The notes under the pieces are model-generated. The model worked only from the letters and a program-made list of their open reading frames with translations. It did not search any database and was not told the DNA's origin. From Leucobacter denitrificans (lineage in GTDB: Bacteria > Actinomycetota > Actinomycetes > Actinomycetales > Microbacteriaceae): a DNA stretch of 64,000 bases. Below, piece after piece: positions 9,178-18,984 of the stretch (positions are counted from its first letter, which is position 1; every line of letters starts with the position of its first letter). The stretch lies in NCBI RefSeq assembly GCF_014396385.1, contig NZ_CP060716.1, forward strand, positions 1,054,001-1,118,000. The letters run 5' to 3'. A program made the position numbers and the translations under genes.

Positions 9178-11883
9178 CTACCTCCTGTGCTCAGGTAAAG
9201 GGTGTTCCTCGAGGAATACTGCGCCAAGCACCTCGCGCACGACCGACTCACCGTATCGCGTGAACTTTGGTGCGACTTTTGGTGACGGCTTCGGTGTGTC
9301 GCTGGGTTCGACCCCTGTCGCCGCTTGTACCTGGGGCACCGCCTCTGCTGGCGTTGCCGGGGCTGCGGGTTCTGGCATTGTCTGAGGTGATACCTGGGGC
9401 CGTTGCGCTGTCTGCACCACAGATGCACGATCTGACTCAGCAACAGAGTCATGCTCTGGCATGTCTCGTGCGATCCCAGCGTACGGGTCATCATGTGGAT
9501 CGTCCCCCGCATCGAGCGGTTCAGGCTCATACAGCGGCTCCGAGGCAGCAGGAGTGAACTGTTCGGCAGGTGACTGCTGCTCACTTGCTGACCGTAGATC
9601 AGCAGGTCGGGGTTGCTGTGGTTCGACAGGATTCTGTAACCCGACCGGCTTCTGAGCCTCTGTCGGCGGTATCGGGTCGGCCCAGCCGGGGGCTGCAAGT
9701 TTCGGCCCGAGCGCACTCAGGCGCGCGGCCGCTCGCTCCACCGGGTCATCAGACCGCAAAGGATCGGGGCTTCCTCGGTGAGGCTCCTCTGATGCCGGTG
9801 CCGACCGTTCGCTTTGCTGTTCACGCGACTCACGTTGCGGCGCAACCTGGCGAGGCTTGTACTGCACGCGGAGACCGGTCGCCCCGAGAATTGCCTCGCG
9901 GAGTGGGCCTGCGCCCGTCGACTTGAACGCGGCAAGGTCTGAGTTGTTTGCAATACCAACGATCAACAACTCGCCCTCGAGCGCGAGTGGCTCAATAACC
10001 CGCACTGCGTTCCAGGCATCGCGATCTGTCTCGAGCAACTCTTCGAGCAGATCTGACCACATATCGCGGAGATCCTCGAAGCCTGGCAGTCCGTCTGAGT
10101 CAGCTGGTTGCACTGTCTCCGCGGGTGCGGCAGGTGCATCCGCTGTGGGTGCTGCCTGTGTCGGCGCAGATTGTGCCGGGTTTGTTCCTGCGGCCTGTGC
10201 TGTTGCAGGAGGCGCCGCGGCTGGTGTTTGTGTTGGTGCTGGCGAGCCCGCGCCAGTTGGTGCTTCGGATGCCTGCGCGGGAACTGGAGCTGGCTTCGTC
10301 GGCTCCGAGCCGATGCTCTCGATCTGCGAAGCGCTCAGCACGTCTGAGATCGGCCGTCCGAACCCTGCAGCACCCTCGTTTGGGTGCGGGATCTGATTCT
10401 GTCGCGGTGCCTCATTTGGACGTGTCGCCTTGTCCGCAGGCGGTGCCTGTGCAGCAGGCGGTATCTGCACGGCTGTTGGGGTTGGTGCAGCACCGGCATC
10501 ATCGTTACGCAGAAACTCGCGGATCGACGCTGCAGTCTGCGCCACCTCATTCACCTTGGTTGGTGTGGGGGTTGTAGGCGCGGGCGTTGCCGGCGCGGGC
10601 GCAGTTTGTGCCGGCGCAGACGGTGCAGGAGTGGTCTGATTTTGAGGCACAGACGGCTGCGCCTGGACCTGCGACTGAGGGGCAACTCCACCCTGTCGCG
10701 GAGCCTGCCCCGAAGCAGGAGCCGCGGCTTGCTGCGGCACCTGAGCAGCCGCTGGCTGCGTCGCCTCACTGCCCAAGCTCACGAGCGCTCGCGCAATCAT
10801 GAGTTCGAGGTGCAGCCTTGGCGGAGTCGCGCCGGTCATCTGGTCGAGCGTCTCGGCGACCGTGTCGGCGGTTCTCGAGAGTTCCTGTGCACCGAAAGTA
10901 CGCGCCTGTTCGAACATGCGGGTGAGCTGATCTTGCGGCACACCACGAAGCACAGCGGCGGCACCGTCGACGGTTGTCGCATTCACAATAATGAGATCGC
11001 GCAACCGCTCGAGCAGGTCTTCGACAAAGCGCCTCGGGTCTTGACCGGTCTGAATCACGCGGTCGGTCGCGGCAAACGCGGCGGCCGAATCGCGTGACCC
11101 GAGCGCCGCAACAACGTCGTCAAGCAGCTCGCCGTGCGTGTACCCGAGCAGCCCCGCGGCTCGCTCAGCGGTCACACGATTGCCCTCAGAGCCAGCGATG
11201 AGCTGATCGAGAATCGAGAGCGTGTCTCGCACCGAGCCGCCGCCGGAGCGCACGACGAGCGAGAGCACGCCGGGCTCGACCTCAATGCCCTCGCTGTCGC
11301 ACAACTGCTGTACGTACTGAATGAGGGTCGCCGGAGGAATGAGGCGGAACGGGTAGTGGTGCGTACGCGAACGGATCGTGCCAATGACCTTCTCGGGCTC
11401 GGTCGTCGCGAAGATGAACTTCACGTGTGGCGGCGGCTCTTCGACGATCTTGAGCAGCGCGTTGAACCCACCGGCCGTGACCATGTGGGCCTCGTCAATA
11501 ATGAAGATTTTGTAGCGGTCGCGCGCCGGCGCAAATACAGCCCGCTCGCGCAGGTCTCGGGCGTCGTCAACGCCACCGTGGCTTGCTGCGTCAATCTCCA
11601 CTACATCCAGCGACCCACCACCCGCGCGACTGAGCTCAACACAGCTCGGGCAGGTGCCGCATGGAGTGTCAGTAGGACCCTCTGCGCAATTGAGGCAGCG
11701 CGCAAGAATGCGCGCGCTCGTTGTCTTGCCGCAGCCTCTGGGGCCACTAAACAGGTAGGCGTGGCCGACGCGGCCGGTGCGAAGCGCAGTCATGAGCGGA
11801 TCGGTCACTTGGGACTGCCCGATCATCTCTGAGAACGACTCGGGCCGATACCGTCTATACAGCGCTGCTACCACGAAGACCAT
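9178..11883 (-). CDS. dnaX: DNA polymerase III subunit gamma/tau
   Basis: About 901 residues; clamp-loader ATPase of the replicative polymerase. The motor domain begins ALYRRYRPE and carries Walker A GPRGCGKT at about 47-54. A zinc module follows (cysteines near 66, 75, 78, 81), then DEAHMVT near 127 and an SRC-like sensor segment. The middle is a very long Pro/Ala/Gln-rich linker, and a tau-like C-terminal domain follows. ATG 11883 and GTG 11874 are both reasonable starts; the open frame extends upstream but lacks family similarity there. Operon with recR. Confidence 0.95.
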   Translation of the reverse strand: MVFVVAALYRRYRPESFSEMIGQSQVTDPLMTALRTGRVGHAYLFSGPRGCGKTTSARILARCLNCAEGPTDTPCGTCPSCVELSRAGGGSLDVVEIDAASHGGVDDARDLRERAVFAPARDRYKIFIIDEAHMVTAGGFNALLKIVEEPPPHVKFIFATTEPEKVIGTIRSRTHHYPFRLIPPATLIQYVQQLCDSEGIEVEPGVLSLVVRSGGGSVRDTLSILDQLIAGSEGNRVTAERAAGLLGYTHGELLDDVVAALGSRDSAAAFAATDRVIQTGQDPRRFVEDLLERLRDLIIVNATTVDGAAAVLRGVPQDQLTRMFEQARTFGAQELSRTADTVAETLDQMTGATPPRLHLELMIARALVSLGSEATQPAAAQVPQQAAAPASGQAPRQGGVAPQSQVQAQPSVPQNQTTPAPSAPAQTAPAPATPAPTTPTPTKVNEVAQTAASIREFLRNDDAGAAPTPTAVQIPPAAQAPPADKATRPNEAPRQNQIPHPNEGAAGFGRPISDVLSASQIESIGSEPTKPAPVPAQASEAPTGAGSPAPTQTPAAAPPATAQAAGTNPAQSAPTQAAPTADAPAAPAETVQPADSDGLPGFEDLRDMWSDLLEELLETDRDAWNAVRVIEPLALEGELLIVGIANNSDLAAFKSTGAGPLREAILGATGLRVQYKPRQVAPQRESREQQSERSAPASEEPHRGSPDPLRSDDPVERAAARLSALGPKLAAPGWADPIPPTEAQKPVGLQNPVEPQQPRPADLRSASEQQSPAEQFTPAASEPLYEPEPLDAGDDPHDDPYAGIARDMPEHDSVAESDRASVVQTAQRPQVSPQTMPEPAAPATPAEAVPQVQAATGVEPSDTPKPSPKVAPKFTRYGESVVREVLGAVFLEEHPLPEHRR

Positions 11884-11976
11884 GCTACCTGCGGGCACTG
11901 ACATCGAGCGCAGTAATCCACAGGTGCGAGGCAACTCTAGACTTGTGAGGGTCTGAGTGCGGGAAGGAGGCACGCA

Positions 11977-13329
11977 ATGAGCGCAGACTCTGTTCAACGC
12001 CCAAGCGAACCTCCGATCTCCCACGCGGCTCGGTTCGCCTCACTCGCGACAGCGGCGCTCATCGTGTGCGTACTCGTCTCTATCGCGCTTCCGCTCGAAA
12101 CCACCGTGGCGGGTGTCGCGGCGCTCGTCGCGCTCGTGGGCTGCTTCCTCGTCGCCACCGCGAAGTCTCGCATCGTCGTGCTCCTACTCACCGGCGTGGG
12201 TGTTCTGAGCGCGATCATCGCTTTAACGGTGTTCGACGCTCGGCTCGAATGGGATCAGCTTGGTCGAGTGAACCAAGACCTCGTCGCGATGATCGCGGGT
12301 GGCGCGTTCATTCGCGGCGTTGTACCGCTAACACTCACCCAACCAAAGCCACGCCTCACAGGCACCGCAGCGCTCCTGCGCACCTCATTCCTCACGCACT
12401 TCTTCAGCTCGGTTCTCAACATGGTGTCGATCGGTATCGTCGGCGACCGGCTCGCGCGAAACGGCAAGCTCAGCCGCAACAACGCATCGCTCGTCTCACA
12501 CTCGTTCGCGACCGCCGCACTGTGGTCGCCATTCTGGGCGATTACGGCGCTGATCGTCATCTACTTTCCGCACCTGAACCTGCTGCCCGTGACGCTCACT
12601 GGAATGGCCGGAGCCGTCATGATCCTCATCGTCATCGCACTCTGGAACGCAGCGCGGCGCACCCCGCAAGAACTCGCCGAACCCGGGTACCCGCTGCAGG
12701 CGAGTCTGCTGTGGCTGCCGCTCGCGCTCATCGGGTGCGTCATCGCCACACACTTCCTCATTCCCGGCACACCGGTGCCAAGGCTCGTGCTGCTCGCGTC
12801 GATCATCGTGCCGCTCCTCTTCGGCACAGTGCGCACCGGGCTACGCGAGACCCTTGCAAAATTCGCTCGGGTCGCGACGAGCGGCCTCACCTCTTCGGCG
12901 AATGAGTCGGCGCTGTTCATCGCCGCGGGCATTTTCACAGTCGGTGGATCAATGCTTACCGCAAACCTCCCCATCACTCTTGCGGGAGTGCCCCCGACCG
13001 TGTTTTCGGCCTGGCTGCTCACCGTCGCGATCATGCTGCTGTCGCTGCTCGGTGTGCACTCGATCGTGTCGATCTCGATCGCGGCGGCACTCATGCTCTT
13101 CACGCCGGGCAGCGAGTACCTTTACGCGACCGCGATGGCGTGGGGTTGGAGTCTCTCCGGAGCCACGGGCCCCCTATCGGGCACGATCATCTACGTTTCG
13201 CAGCGATACAGCCTCAATGGGCGCTCACTCATCGCCGCGAACTTGCCGGTTGCGTTGTTCATGGTCGCGCTCGCGTTCCCCGCAATCTGGATCGTCGCGA
13301 GGCTATCCGAAGCCTGGGGCCTCGCGTAG
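11977..13329 (+). CDS. integral membrane protein, possible ion or anion permease
   Basis: A 450-residue protein with about a dozen hydrophobic segments in two halves separated by a hydrophilic stretch near 205-225. A strong GGAAGGAGG site precedes the ATG. The repeated layout with short re-entrant-like loops (SHSFATAALWSPFW and AMAWGWSLSGATGPLSG) recalls the ion-transporter superfamily that includes DASS and related anion permeases. The match is by general character, not by a diagnostic motif. Substrate and family uncertain. No co-directional neighbour suggests a pathway. Confidence 0.75.
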   Translation: MSADSVQRPSEPPISHAARFASLATAALIVCVLVSIALPLETTVAGVAALVALVGCFLVATAKSRIVVLLLTGVGVLSAIIALTVFDARLEWDQLGRVNQDLVAMIAGGAFIRGVVPLTLTQPKPRLTGTAALLRTSFLTHFFSSVLNMVSIGIVGDRLARNGKLSRNNASLVSHSFATAALWSPFWAITALIVIYFPHLNLLPVTLTGMAGAVMILIVIALWNAARRTPQELAEPGYPLQASLLWLPLALIGCVIATHFLIPGTPVPRLVLLASIIVPLLFGTVRTGLRETLAKFARVATSGLTSSANESALFIAAGIFTVGGSMLTANLPITLAGVPPTVFSAWLLTVAIMLLSLLGVHSIVSISIAAALMLFTPGSEYLYATAMAWGWSLSGATGPLSGTIIYVSQRYSLNGRSLIAANLPVALFMVALAFPAIWIVARLSEAWGLA

Positions 13330-13363
13330 CGAATCCGACGATCACGCCCACGGGCGGCGCCGG

Positions 13364-14194
13364 TCACGGCAAGAAGTCGTACCCGAGCCTGATTCGCCGG
13401 TTAACGATTGCGGGTAGGGACTCGCGCGCGCGGTCCACCGCCTCGGGACCAATCTCGGCGACGAGCACACCCTCATCGCGAGGCCCGAGCGCAGAGACCA
13501 CGGTGCCGAGGGGGTCGACGACGCGACTGAGCCCGACCGTGGCGGCGTTGCGCGATCCACCGCCAACGGTAGCGCAGGCGACGAACCAGCACACGTTCTC
13601 GATTGCGCGGGCTTGGGTAAGGGTTGTCCAGTGTTCTTCTTTGCCCTGCCCCGACGCCCATGCGGCAACGAGCAGCATCGCGTTTGCGCCGCGATCTGCC
13701 ATGCTGCGAAACAGTTCTGGGAAGCGCACGTCGTAGCAGTTCGCGAGCCCGAAGGTGAGCTTCTCGCCGCCTGCCTCGACGTCGAACACGGGTGGCAGTT
13801 CGCTGCCCGGCGCGGTGTGCTCGGCCTCGCTCGCGGCAAACGCGACGTAGAGGTGCAGCTTGCGGTAACGGGCGAGCTCGGTGCCGTCAGGCGCAACAAC
13901 AATCGTGGTGTTGAACGGCAGGCCATCTGGATTCGGCTCAAAGCCGGGCGCGACAACGACCGCGTTGTGGGTCGCCGCGAGCACAGCTGTAAGGGCCTCG
14001 AAGCGGCCCCACCACTCCGCAGCAATGCCCGACAGCCCCTCGATCGTCACGGCCTGCAGCAGCACCATCGCCTGTTCTGGGAACACGATCACGTGTGCAC
14101 CCTTGTCCGCCGCCTCGGCCGCACGGCGGCGCATCTGCTCGAGGTTCTCGGCAGGATCGGTGGTAGGCGTGAACTGTACGGCTGCGATCTTCAT
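13364..14194 (-). CDS. carbon-nitrogen hydrolase (nitrilase superfamily)
   Basis: A 276-residue enzyme with the complete Glu-Lys-Cys triad: E40 in VIVFPEQ, K112 in YRKLHLY, and C153 in NCYDVRFPE. Members hydrolyse amides or nitriles, and several bacterial relatives are omega-amidases or deaminated-glutathione amidases. It sits alone, leftward, just downstream of pta-ackA, with a gap of about 45 bases from ackA, so read-through from that operon is possible. Substrate not assignable from sequence. Confidence 0.92.
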   Translation of the reverse strand: MKIAAVQFTPTTDPAENLEQMRRRAAEAADKGAHVIVFPEQAMVLLQAVTIEGLSGIAAEWWGRFEALTAVLAATHNAVVVAPGFEPNPDGLPFNTTIVVAPDGTELARYRKLHLYVAFAASEAEHTAPGSELPPVFDVEAGGEKLTFGLANCYDVRFPELFRSMADRGANAMLLVAAWASGQGKEEHWTTLTQARAIENVCWFVACATVGGGSRNAATVGLSRVVDPLGTVVSALGPRDEGVLVAEIGPEAVDRARESLPAIVNRRIRLGYDFLP

Positions 14195-14240
14195 GTGTCA
14201 CTTCCCTGTGTTTTCAACGGCTTTGCTCGCGCGGCATTAC

Positions 14241-15422
14241 TTACACCGTAGCAATCGTCTGCCTGGCGATCTCAGTTTCTTCGTCGGTGGGCACAACGAG
14301 CACGGTCACCGTCGAGTCGGCCGTGCTGATCACGCGCGCGCCACGGTCTGGCGCTTCGTTGAGCTCTGGGTCTATGTGGATCCCGCACCACTCGAATCCC
14401 GCACACACTCTCGCCCGCAGGTCGGGTGCGTTCTCGCCAAGCCCAGCCGTGAACACGATCGTGTCGGCCCCGCGAAGCACCGCGAGGTAGGCCCCGAGGT
14501 AATGTCTGGCCCGGTGCACATAGACGTCGATTGCGAGCTTCGCGTCGTGGTCGCCGCGAGCCGCCGCCTCACGCACATCGCGGAAGTCGTTCGACCCCGT
14601 GAACCCGAGAAAGCCCGAGCGCTTGTTGAGGAGCGTATCGATCGAGTCGACCGTTTCTCCCCTGCGCAGCAGGTGGAAGATAACGCCCGGATCAATGTCG
14701 CCGGATCGCGTGCCCATAACGAGCCCCTCAAGTGGCGTGAGGCCCATTGAGGTGTCGACCGACTCGCCGCCGTCGATCGCGCACATCGAGGCACCGTTGC
14801 CTAAGTGCAGAACTATTTGCTTGAGCGATTCGACTGGCTTGCCGAGGTGTTCGGCCGCCCTGCGCGAGACAACCGCGTGTGAAATGCCGTGAAACCCGTA
14901 CCTGCGCACGCCGTGCTTCGCGGCGACCTCGGGAGCAATGGCGTAGGTGTATGCGGACTCTGGCATGGACTGGTGAAACGCAGTGTCGAACACCGCTATG
15001 TGTGGCAACTCTGGAAAGGTCGCGCGCGCCGCGACGATCGCAGCGTGGTGCCCGGGGTTGTGAAGCGGTGCGAGCTCGGCGAGAGCGAGAATGCGCTCCG
15101 CCACGCGATCGTCGATCAGGGTAGGCGCAATGAATTCGCTGCCCCCGTGCACAACGCGGTGCCCTACGGCAGAAATATCTAGCGATTCGATTGGAGCGCC
15201 CGCCTCTGCGAACGCGGCAACCATCTCAGCGAACCCAACCGTGTGGTCTGGAATTGCGAGTTCGCGCTCGACGCGCTTCTCCGCGCGATGTTCGATGCGA
15301 CCCTGACTCGATTCGCCGATCCGCTCTACGAGCCCGTCGGCGAGGCGCTCACCACTCTCTGCGTGAATCACCTGGTACTTGATCGACGACGATCCCGAGT
15401 TCACAACAAGTACTGCGCTCAT
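14241..15422 (-). CDS. ackA: acetate kinase
   Basis: A 393-residue acetate kinase that interconverts acetyl phosphate plus ADP with acetate plus ATP. It begins with VLVVNSGSSSIKY, the ASKHA phosphate-binding loop, and contains VFDTAFHQSMP and HLGNGASMCAI. Its ATG overlaps the pta stop codon by four bases, so the pair is translationally coupled. Together with the acs gene at the left edge the window covers both acetate-activating routes. Confidence 0.97.
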   Translation of the reverse strand: MSAVLVVNSGSSSIKYQVIHAESGERLADGLVERIGESSQGRIEHRAEKRVERELAIPDHTVGFAEMVAAFAEAGAPIESLDISAVGHRVVHGGSEFIAPTLIDDRVAERILALAELAPLHNPGHHAAIVAARATFPELPHIAVFDTAFHQSMPESAYTYAIAPEVAAKHGVRRYGFHGISHAVVSRRAAEHLGKPVESLKQIVLHLGNGASMCAIDGGESVDTSMGLTPLEGLVMGTRSGDIDPGVIFHLLRRGETVDSIDTLLNKRSGFLGFTGSNDFRDVREAAARGDHDAKLAIDVYVHRARHYLGAYLAVLRGADTIVFTAGLGENAPDLRARVCAGFEWCGIHIDPELNEAPDRGARVISTADSTVTVLVVPTDEETEIARQTIATV

Positions 15423-17536
15423 GCCTGCTTTGTCTCCCCCGCCTGCACCGCGGTGATTGCGACCGTGTTAAGAATGTCTTCGACAGTCGCGCCGCGCGAC
15501 AGGTCGTTGACCGGTTTATTCAGCCCTTGCAACACCGGGCCAACGGCAACAGCACCAGCTGAGCGCTGCACCGCCTTATATGTGTTGTTGCCCGTATTCA
15601 GATCGGGGAATATGAACACGGTGGCGTGGCCAGCAACTTGCGACCCTGGCATCTTCGTCGCGCCGGTCTCGGGGTCGCTCGCCGCGTCGTACTGGATAGG
15701 CCCCTCGACCAACAGCTCTGGGTGTGACTCGCGCACGAGCGCTGTCGCAGCGCGCACCTTGTCGACGTCTGCACCCGAGCCTGACTCCCCCGTCGAGTAC
15801 GAGAGCATCGCGATACGCGGATCTACACCAAACTGGGCGGCCGTCTGCGCAGACGAGGCCGCGATATCGGCGAGCTGTGTCGCGTCTGGGTCGGGGTTCA
15901 CAGCGCAGTCTCCATAGACGAGCACTCGGTCTGCGAGCGCCATGAAGAACACACTCGAAACGACTGAGACGCCCGGTTTGGTCTTGATGAACTCGAGACT
16001 TGGGCGGATCGTGTGCGCCGTCGTGTTCGCAGCACCCGAAACCATGCCGTCGGCGAGTCCCAAGTGCACCATCATGGTGCCGAAGTAGCTCACGTCGACC
16101 AGGCGGTCTCTTGCGTCTTCAAGCGAGATGCCCTTGTGCGCGCGCAGTCGCTGGTACTCGACCGCGAACTGTTCGCGAAGTGGTGATGTCGTTGGATCGA
16201 TCACGGTTGCGGCGTCGAGCGCGAGCCCGAGTTCACTCGACCGCTTGCGCACCGACTCTTCGTCGCCGAGCAACGTAAGCTTCACGACGCCGCGTGCGAG
16301 CAGCGTGCTCGCAGCCCGAAGAACCCGATCGTCGTGCCCCTCAGGAAGCACGATGTGCGCTTGCACCTCGGCCGCCCGGGCGAAAAGTTCGTAGGTGAAC
16401 ATCGCGGGCGTGCGCACGCTGCCCTTGTGTAGCCTGAGCCGTTCCTTGAGCGTTTCGGTGTCAACGTGGGCCTCAAACAGCGCGAGCGCAGTGTCAAACT
16501 TGAGCGGCGACTCCTCGGTGAGCAGGCCTCGCGAGTTTGTGATGCGCTGCGCTGTTGCGAACGTGCCGTAGGGCGAACGGATCACTGGAAGCACAGAGCC
16601 GATGCCATCCAGCAGCCGATCCACCGATTCGGGGACCTCGAAATCACCGTTCAACACAATCGCACCGAGCGTTGGGAACCCCGATGCCTCGTGCGCCATC
16701 GCAACGGCGAGCAGCGTCTCTGCGCGATCGGCCGCAATGACCACGACCGCGCCCTCAATGAGCCTGGGCAGTACGTTCTGCATTGACATGCCCGCAATGA
16801 CGATATCGCTCACCTCACGGGCGAGCAGCTCTTCGCTGCCGCGCAGCAGTGTGCCGTCGACCGACCGCATAACCTCGGAGACGGGAGGCGCGACCAACAG
16901 TCGTTCCTCAGGGATCGCCCACACCGGCGTACCCTCGGGCACCGCCTGCGAAACGGCTTCAACAATCTCTTCGCGGAGGTCACCGTCAGCCCGATTCACG
17001 AGCGCCGCGAGCACCGTCGCGTGTTCGTCGCGCAATTCGGCGAGCCCGAGATCCACTATCTGCGCGATGTCAGCAGCGGTTCGCGCACCTGACTGCCCGA
17101 GCACCTCTGGCACCTCGGGGCTGCGCCCACTCACCACGAAGAGCACCGGCGTATCGAGGTTCGCAGCGATGCGCGCGTTCGTTGACAGCTCGGTCGGCAC
17201 TGCGACGTCGGTGTAGTCAGAACCCACCACAACAATCGCGTCGCACTGCGCCTGAAGCGCGCGATACGCAGAAACGATCGAGGCCATGGCTTCGCCCGGG
17301 TTCTGGCTCAGCTCGTCGTAGGTCACGCCCACGCAATCGTCATAGCTCGCACCCGCGGTCGTCCGGCTGAGCAGCAACTCGAGCACGCGGTCACGCTCGG
17401 TTCGCGAACGGATCACAGGTCGAAACACCCCGACCCTCGGAGCATCGGCGCTGAGTGCATCGAGCACGCCGAGTGCGACAGCACTCTTGCCCGATCGCCC
17501 TTCGGCAGAGGTGAGATAGATACTTACAGCCACCAT
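15419..17536 (-). CDS. pta: phosphate acetyltransferase
   Basis: A 705-residue long-form Pta. The N-terminal P-loop-like domain (SAEGRSGKSAVALG near residue 9) and central DRTGG region precede the C-terminal catalytic domain, which starts around residue 375 and includes SYFGTMMVHLGLADG, SYSTGESG and FPDLNTGN. It moves acetyl between CoA and phosphate. First gene of pta-ackA, with a four-base overlap to ackA. Full length. Confidence 0.96.
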   Translation of the reverse strand: MVAVSIYLTSAEGRSGKSAVALGVLDALSADAPRVGVFRPVIRSRTERDRVLELLLSRTTAGASYDDCVGVTYDELSQNPGEAMASIVSAYRALQAQCDAIVVVGSDYTDVAVPTELSTNARIAANLDTPVLFVVSGRSPEVPEVLGQSGARTAADIAQIVDLGLAELRDEHATVLAALVNRADGDLREEIVEAVSQAVPEGTPVWAIPEERLLVAPPVSEVMRSVDGTLLRGSEELLAREVSDIVIAGMSMQNVLPRLIEGAVVVIAADRAETLLAVAMAHEASGFPTLGAIVLNGDFEVPESVDRLLDGIGSVLPVIRSPYGTFATAQRITNSRGLLTEESPLKFDTALALFEAHVDTETLKERLRLHKGSVRTPAMFTYELFARAAEVQAHIVLPEGHDDRVLRAASTLLARGVVKLTLLGDEESVRKRSSELGLALDAATVIDPTTSPLREQFAVEYQRLRAHKGISLEDARDRLVDVSYFGTMMVHLGLADGMVSGAANTTAHTIRPSLEFIKTKPGVSVVSSVFFMALADRVLVYGDCAVNPDPDATQLADIAASSAQTAAQFGVDPRIAMLSYSTGESGSGADVDKVRAATALVRESHPELLVEGPIQYDAASDPETGATKMPGSQVAGHATVFIFPDLNTGNNTYKAVQRSAGAVAVGPVLQGLNKPVNDLSRGATVEDILNTVAITAVQAGETKQA

Positions 17537-17578
17537 GCCAGCCTAAAGCAGGGCACCGACATTTCCCCTATCTCGACG

Positions 17579-18838
17579 CTAGAGCACCGAGGCGAGTGAC
17601 TCGCGCACGATCGCAAGACCGCGGTCGAGCTCGTCAGCCGTGATCGTGAGCGCGGGGAGGAACTTCAGAACCTCGTCTTTCGCGCCCGAAGTCTCGATTA
17701 CAAGACCACGCTCAAACGCGGCCTGCGAGACGGCACCTGCAAGCTCAGGCTTTGCCATCGACGCAAGACCGTACATGAGTCCGCGGCCGCGAACCGTGAA
17801 CTCTGCCTGCGGAAACTCTGCCGCAATTGCCTCAAGCGCCGCGCGCAGTTGGGCTGACCGCTCGGCGATCGAGTCGGTGAACGCCGAATCTTGCCAGTAC
17901 GTCTCGATCGCGATGCGGCCGGTGACGAACGCGGGGTTGTTGCCCCTGAACGTGCCGGTGTGCGCACCCGGCTCCCACACGTCGACCTCGGGCTTGAGTA
18001 ACACGAGCGACATCGGAAGACCCGACGCTGAAATCGACTTCGAGATGGTCACTAGGTCGGGCACGATGCCAGACTCCTCGAAGCTGAAGAACGCACCGGT
18101 GCGCCCGACGCCAGCCTGAATGTCGTCAACGATGAGCAGAATTCCGCGTGCCTCGGTGATGGACCGAAGTCGCTGCAACCACTCTGCACTCGCAACGTTG
18201 ATGCCGCCCTCGCCCTGTACGGCCTCAACGATGACAGTTGCGGGCAGGTCAAGGCCCGATCCTGTGTCGTCGAGCATGCGTTCGAAGAGGTCGAGGGTAT
18301 CAATGCCCTCCCCCAAATATCCGTCGTACGGCAGGCGGGTCACATCGCCGAGCGCGGTGCCGCCAGCCCTGCGGTACTTCGCGTTGCTCGTCGCGGCAAG
18401 CGCACCGAGGCTCAAACCGTGGAACCCGTTTGTGAACGCAACAACATTGGAGCGCCCAGTCGCCTGACGTGCGACCTTCAGCGCGGCCTCAACAGCGTTC
18501 GCGCCCGTCGGCCCGGTGAACTGCAACTTGTAGTCGAGCCCGCGCGGTTCAAGAATGTGCTTCGTAAACGCCTCGATGAACGCGCGCTTGGCAACCGTGG
18601 CCATGTCGAGCCCGTGAATGATGCCGCCACTCTGCAGGTATTCGATGAGCGCGGGAATAAGGGCTGGGTTGTTGTGCCCGTAGTTGAGCACCCCTGCGCC
18701 GCTGAAGAAATCTAGATATTCGCTGCCGTCTGCGGCAAACAGTGTCGAACCAGAGGCGCGATCGAAAACTATAGGGAAGGAACGGATGTACCCGCGAACC
18801 TCGGACTCGTAGCGTTCGAAGATATCTAGATCATTCAT
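17579..18838 (-). CDS. diaminobutyrate--2-oxoglutarate aminotransferase
   Basis: A 419-residue class III PLP aminotransferase. EctB-type signatures include FFSGAGVLNYGHNNP, LQFTGPTGANAVEAALK, VEAVQGEGG and DDIQAGVGRTG; the PLP lysine is in TISKSIS near 266. EctB makes 2,4-diaminobutyrate from aspartate semialdehyde and glutamate. No ectA or ectC is nearby, so ectoine synthesis is not supported here. In Microbacteriaceae diaminobutyrate is a peptidoglycan component, which would give this enzyme a cell-wall role (inference). It draws on the product of asd, encoded in the same window. Confidence 0.9.
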   Translation of the reverse strand: MNDLDIFERYESEVRGYIRSFPIVFDRASGSTLFAADGSEYLDFFSGAGVLNYGHNNPALIPALIEYLQSGGIIHGLDMATVAKRAFIEAFTKHILEPRGLDYKLQFTGPTGANAVEAALKVARQATGRSNVVAFTNGFHGLSLGALAATSNAKYRRAGGTALGDVTRLPYDGYLGEGIDTLDLFERMLDDTGSGLDLPATVIVEAVQGEGGINVASAEWLQRLRSITEARGILLIVDDIQAGVGRTGAFFSFEESGIVPDLVTISKSISASGLPMSLVLLKPEVDVWEPGAHTGTFRGNNPAFVTGRIAIETYWQDSAFTDSIAERSAQLRAALEAIAAEFPQAEFTVRGRGLMYGLASMAKPELAGAVSQAAFERGLVIETSGAKDEVLKFLPALTITADELDRGLAIVRESLASVL

Positions 18839-18862
18839 ATTGCGTGTCCCTTCACATTGAAA

Positions 18863-18953
18863 GACCCCTCACGCACCCGATAGAGCCCAGCTACCCTTGC
18901 TTCGTTTCCGACCTGGGGGAGTTCACCAAGATATCGCCACGTGAGGGGCCTCA
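18863..18953 (-). ncRNA. ffs: signal recognition particle RNA, small bacterial type
   Basis: On the minus strand the transcript begins GGCCCCTCACG and ends CGTGAGGGGTC, closing a long hairpin. The apical part contains CCCAGGTCGGAAACGAAGCA, the conserved domain IV with the GGAA tetraloop and the asymmetric internal loop bound by Ffh. It lacks an Alu domain, as in other 4.5S-type RNAs. It guides ribosomes making membrane proteins to the translocon. It lies just upstream of the aminotransferase gene on the same strand. Confidence 0.95.
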
Positions 18954-18984
18954 TTAGTCTAGCGGATCAAAACTGAGTCCCAGT

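Noticed and set aside
17579-18838. Start of an ectoine biosynthesis operon
   Set aside because: No ectA, ectC or ectD on either side; neighbours are SRP RNA and pta.
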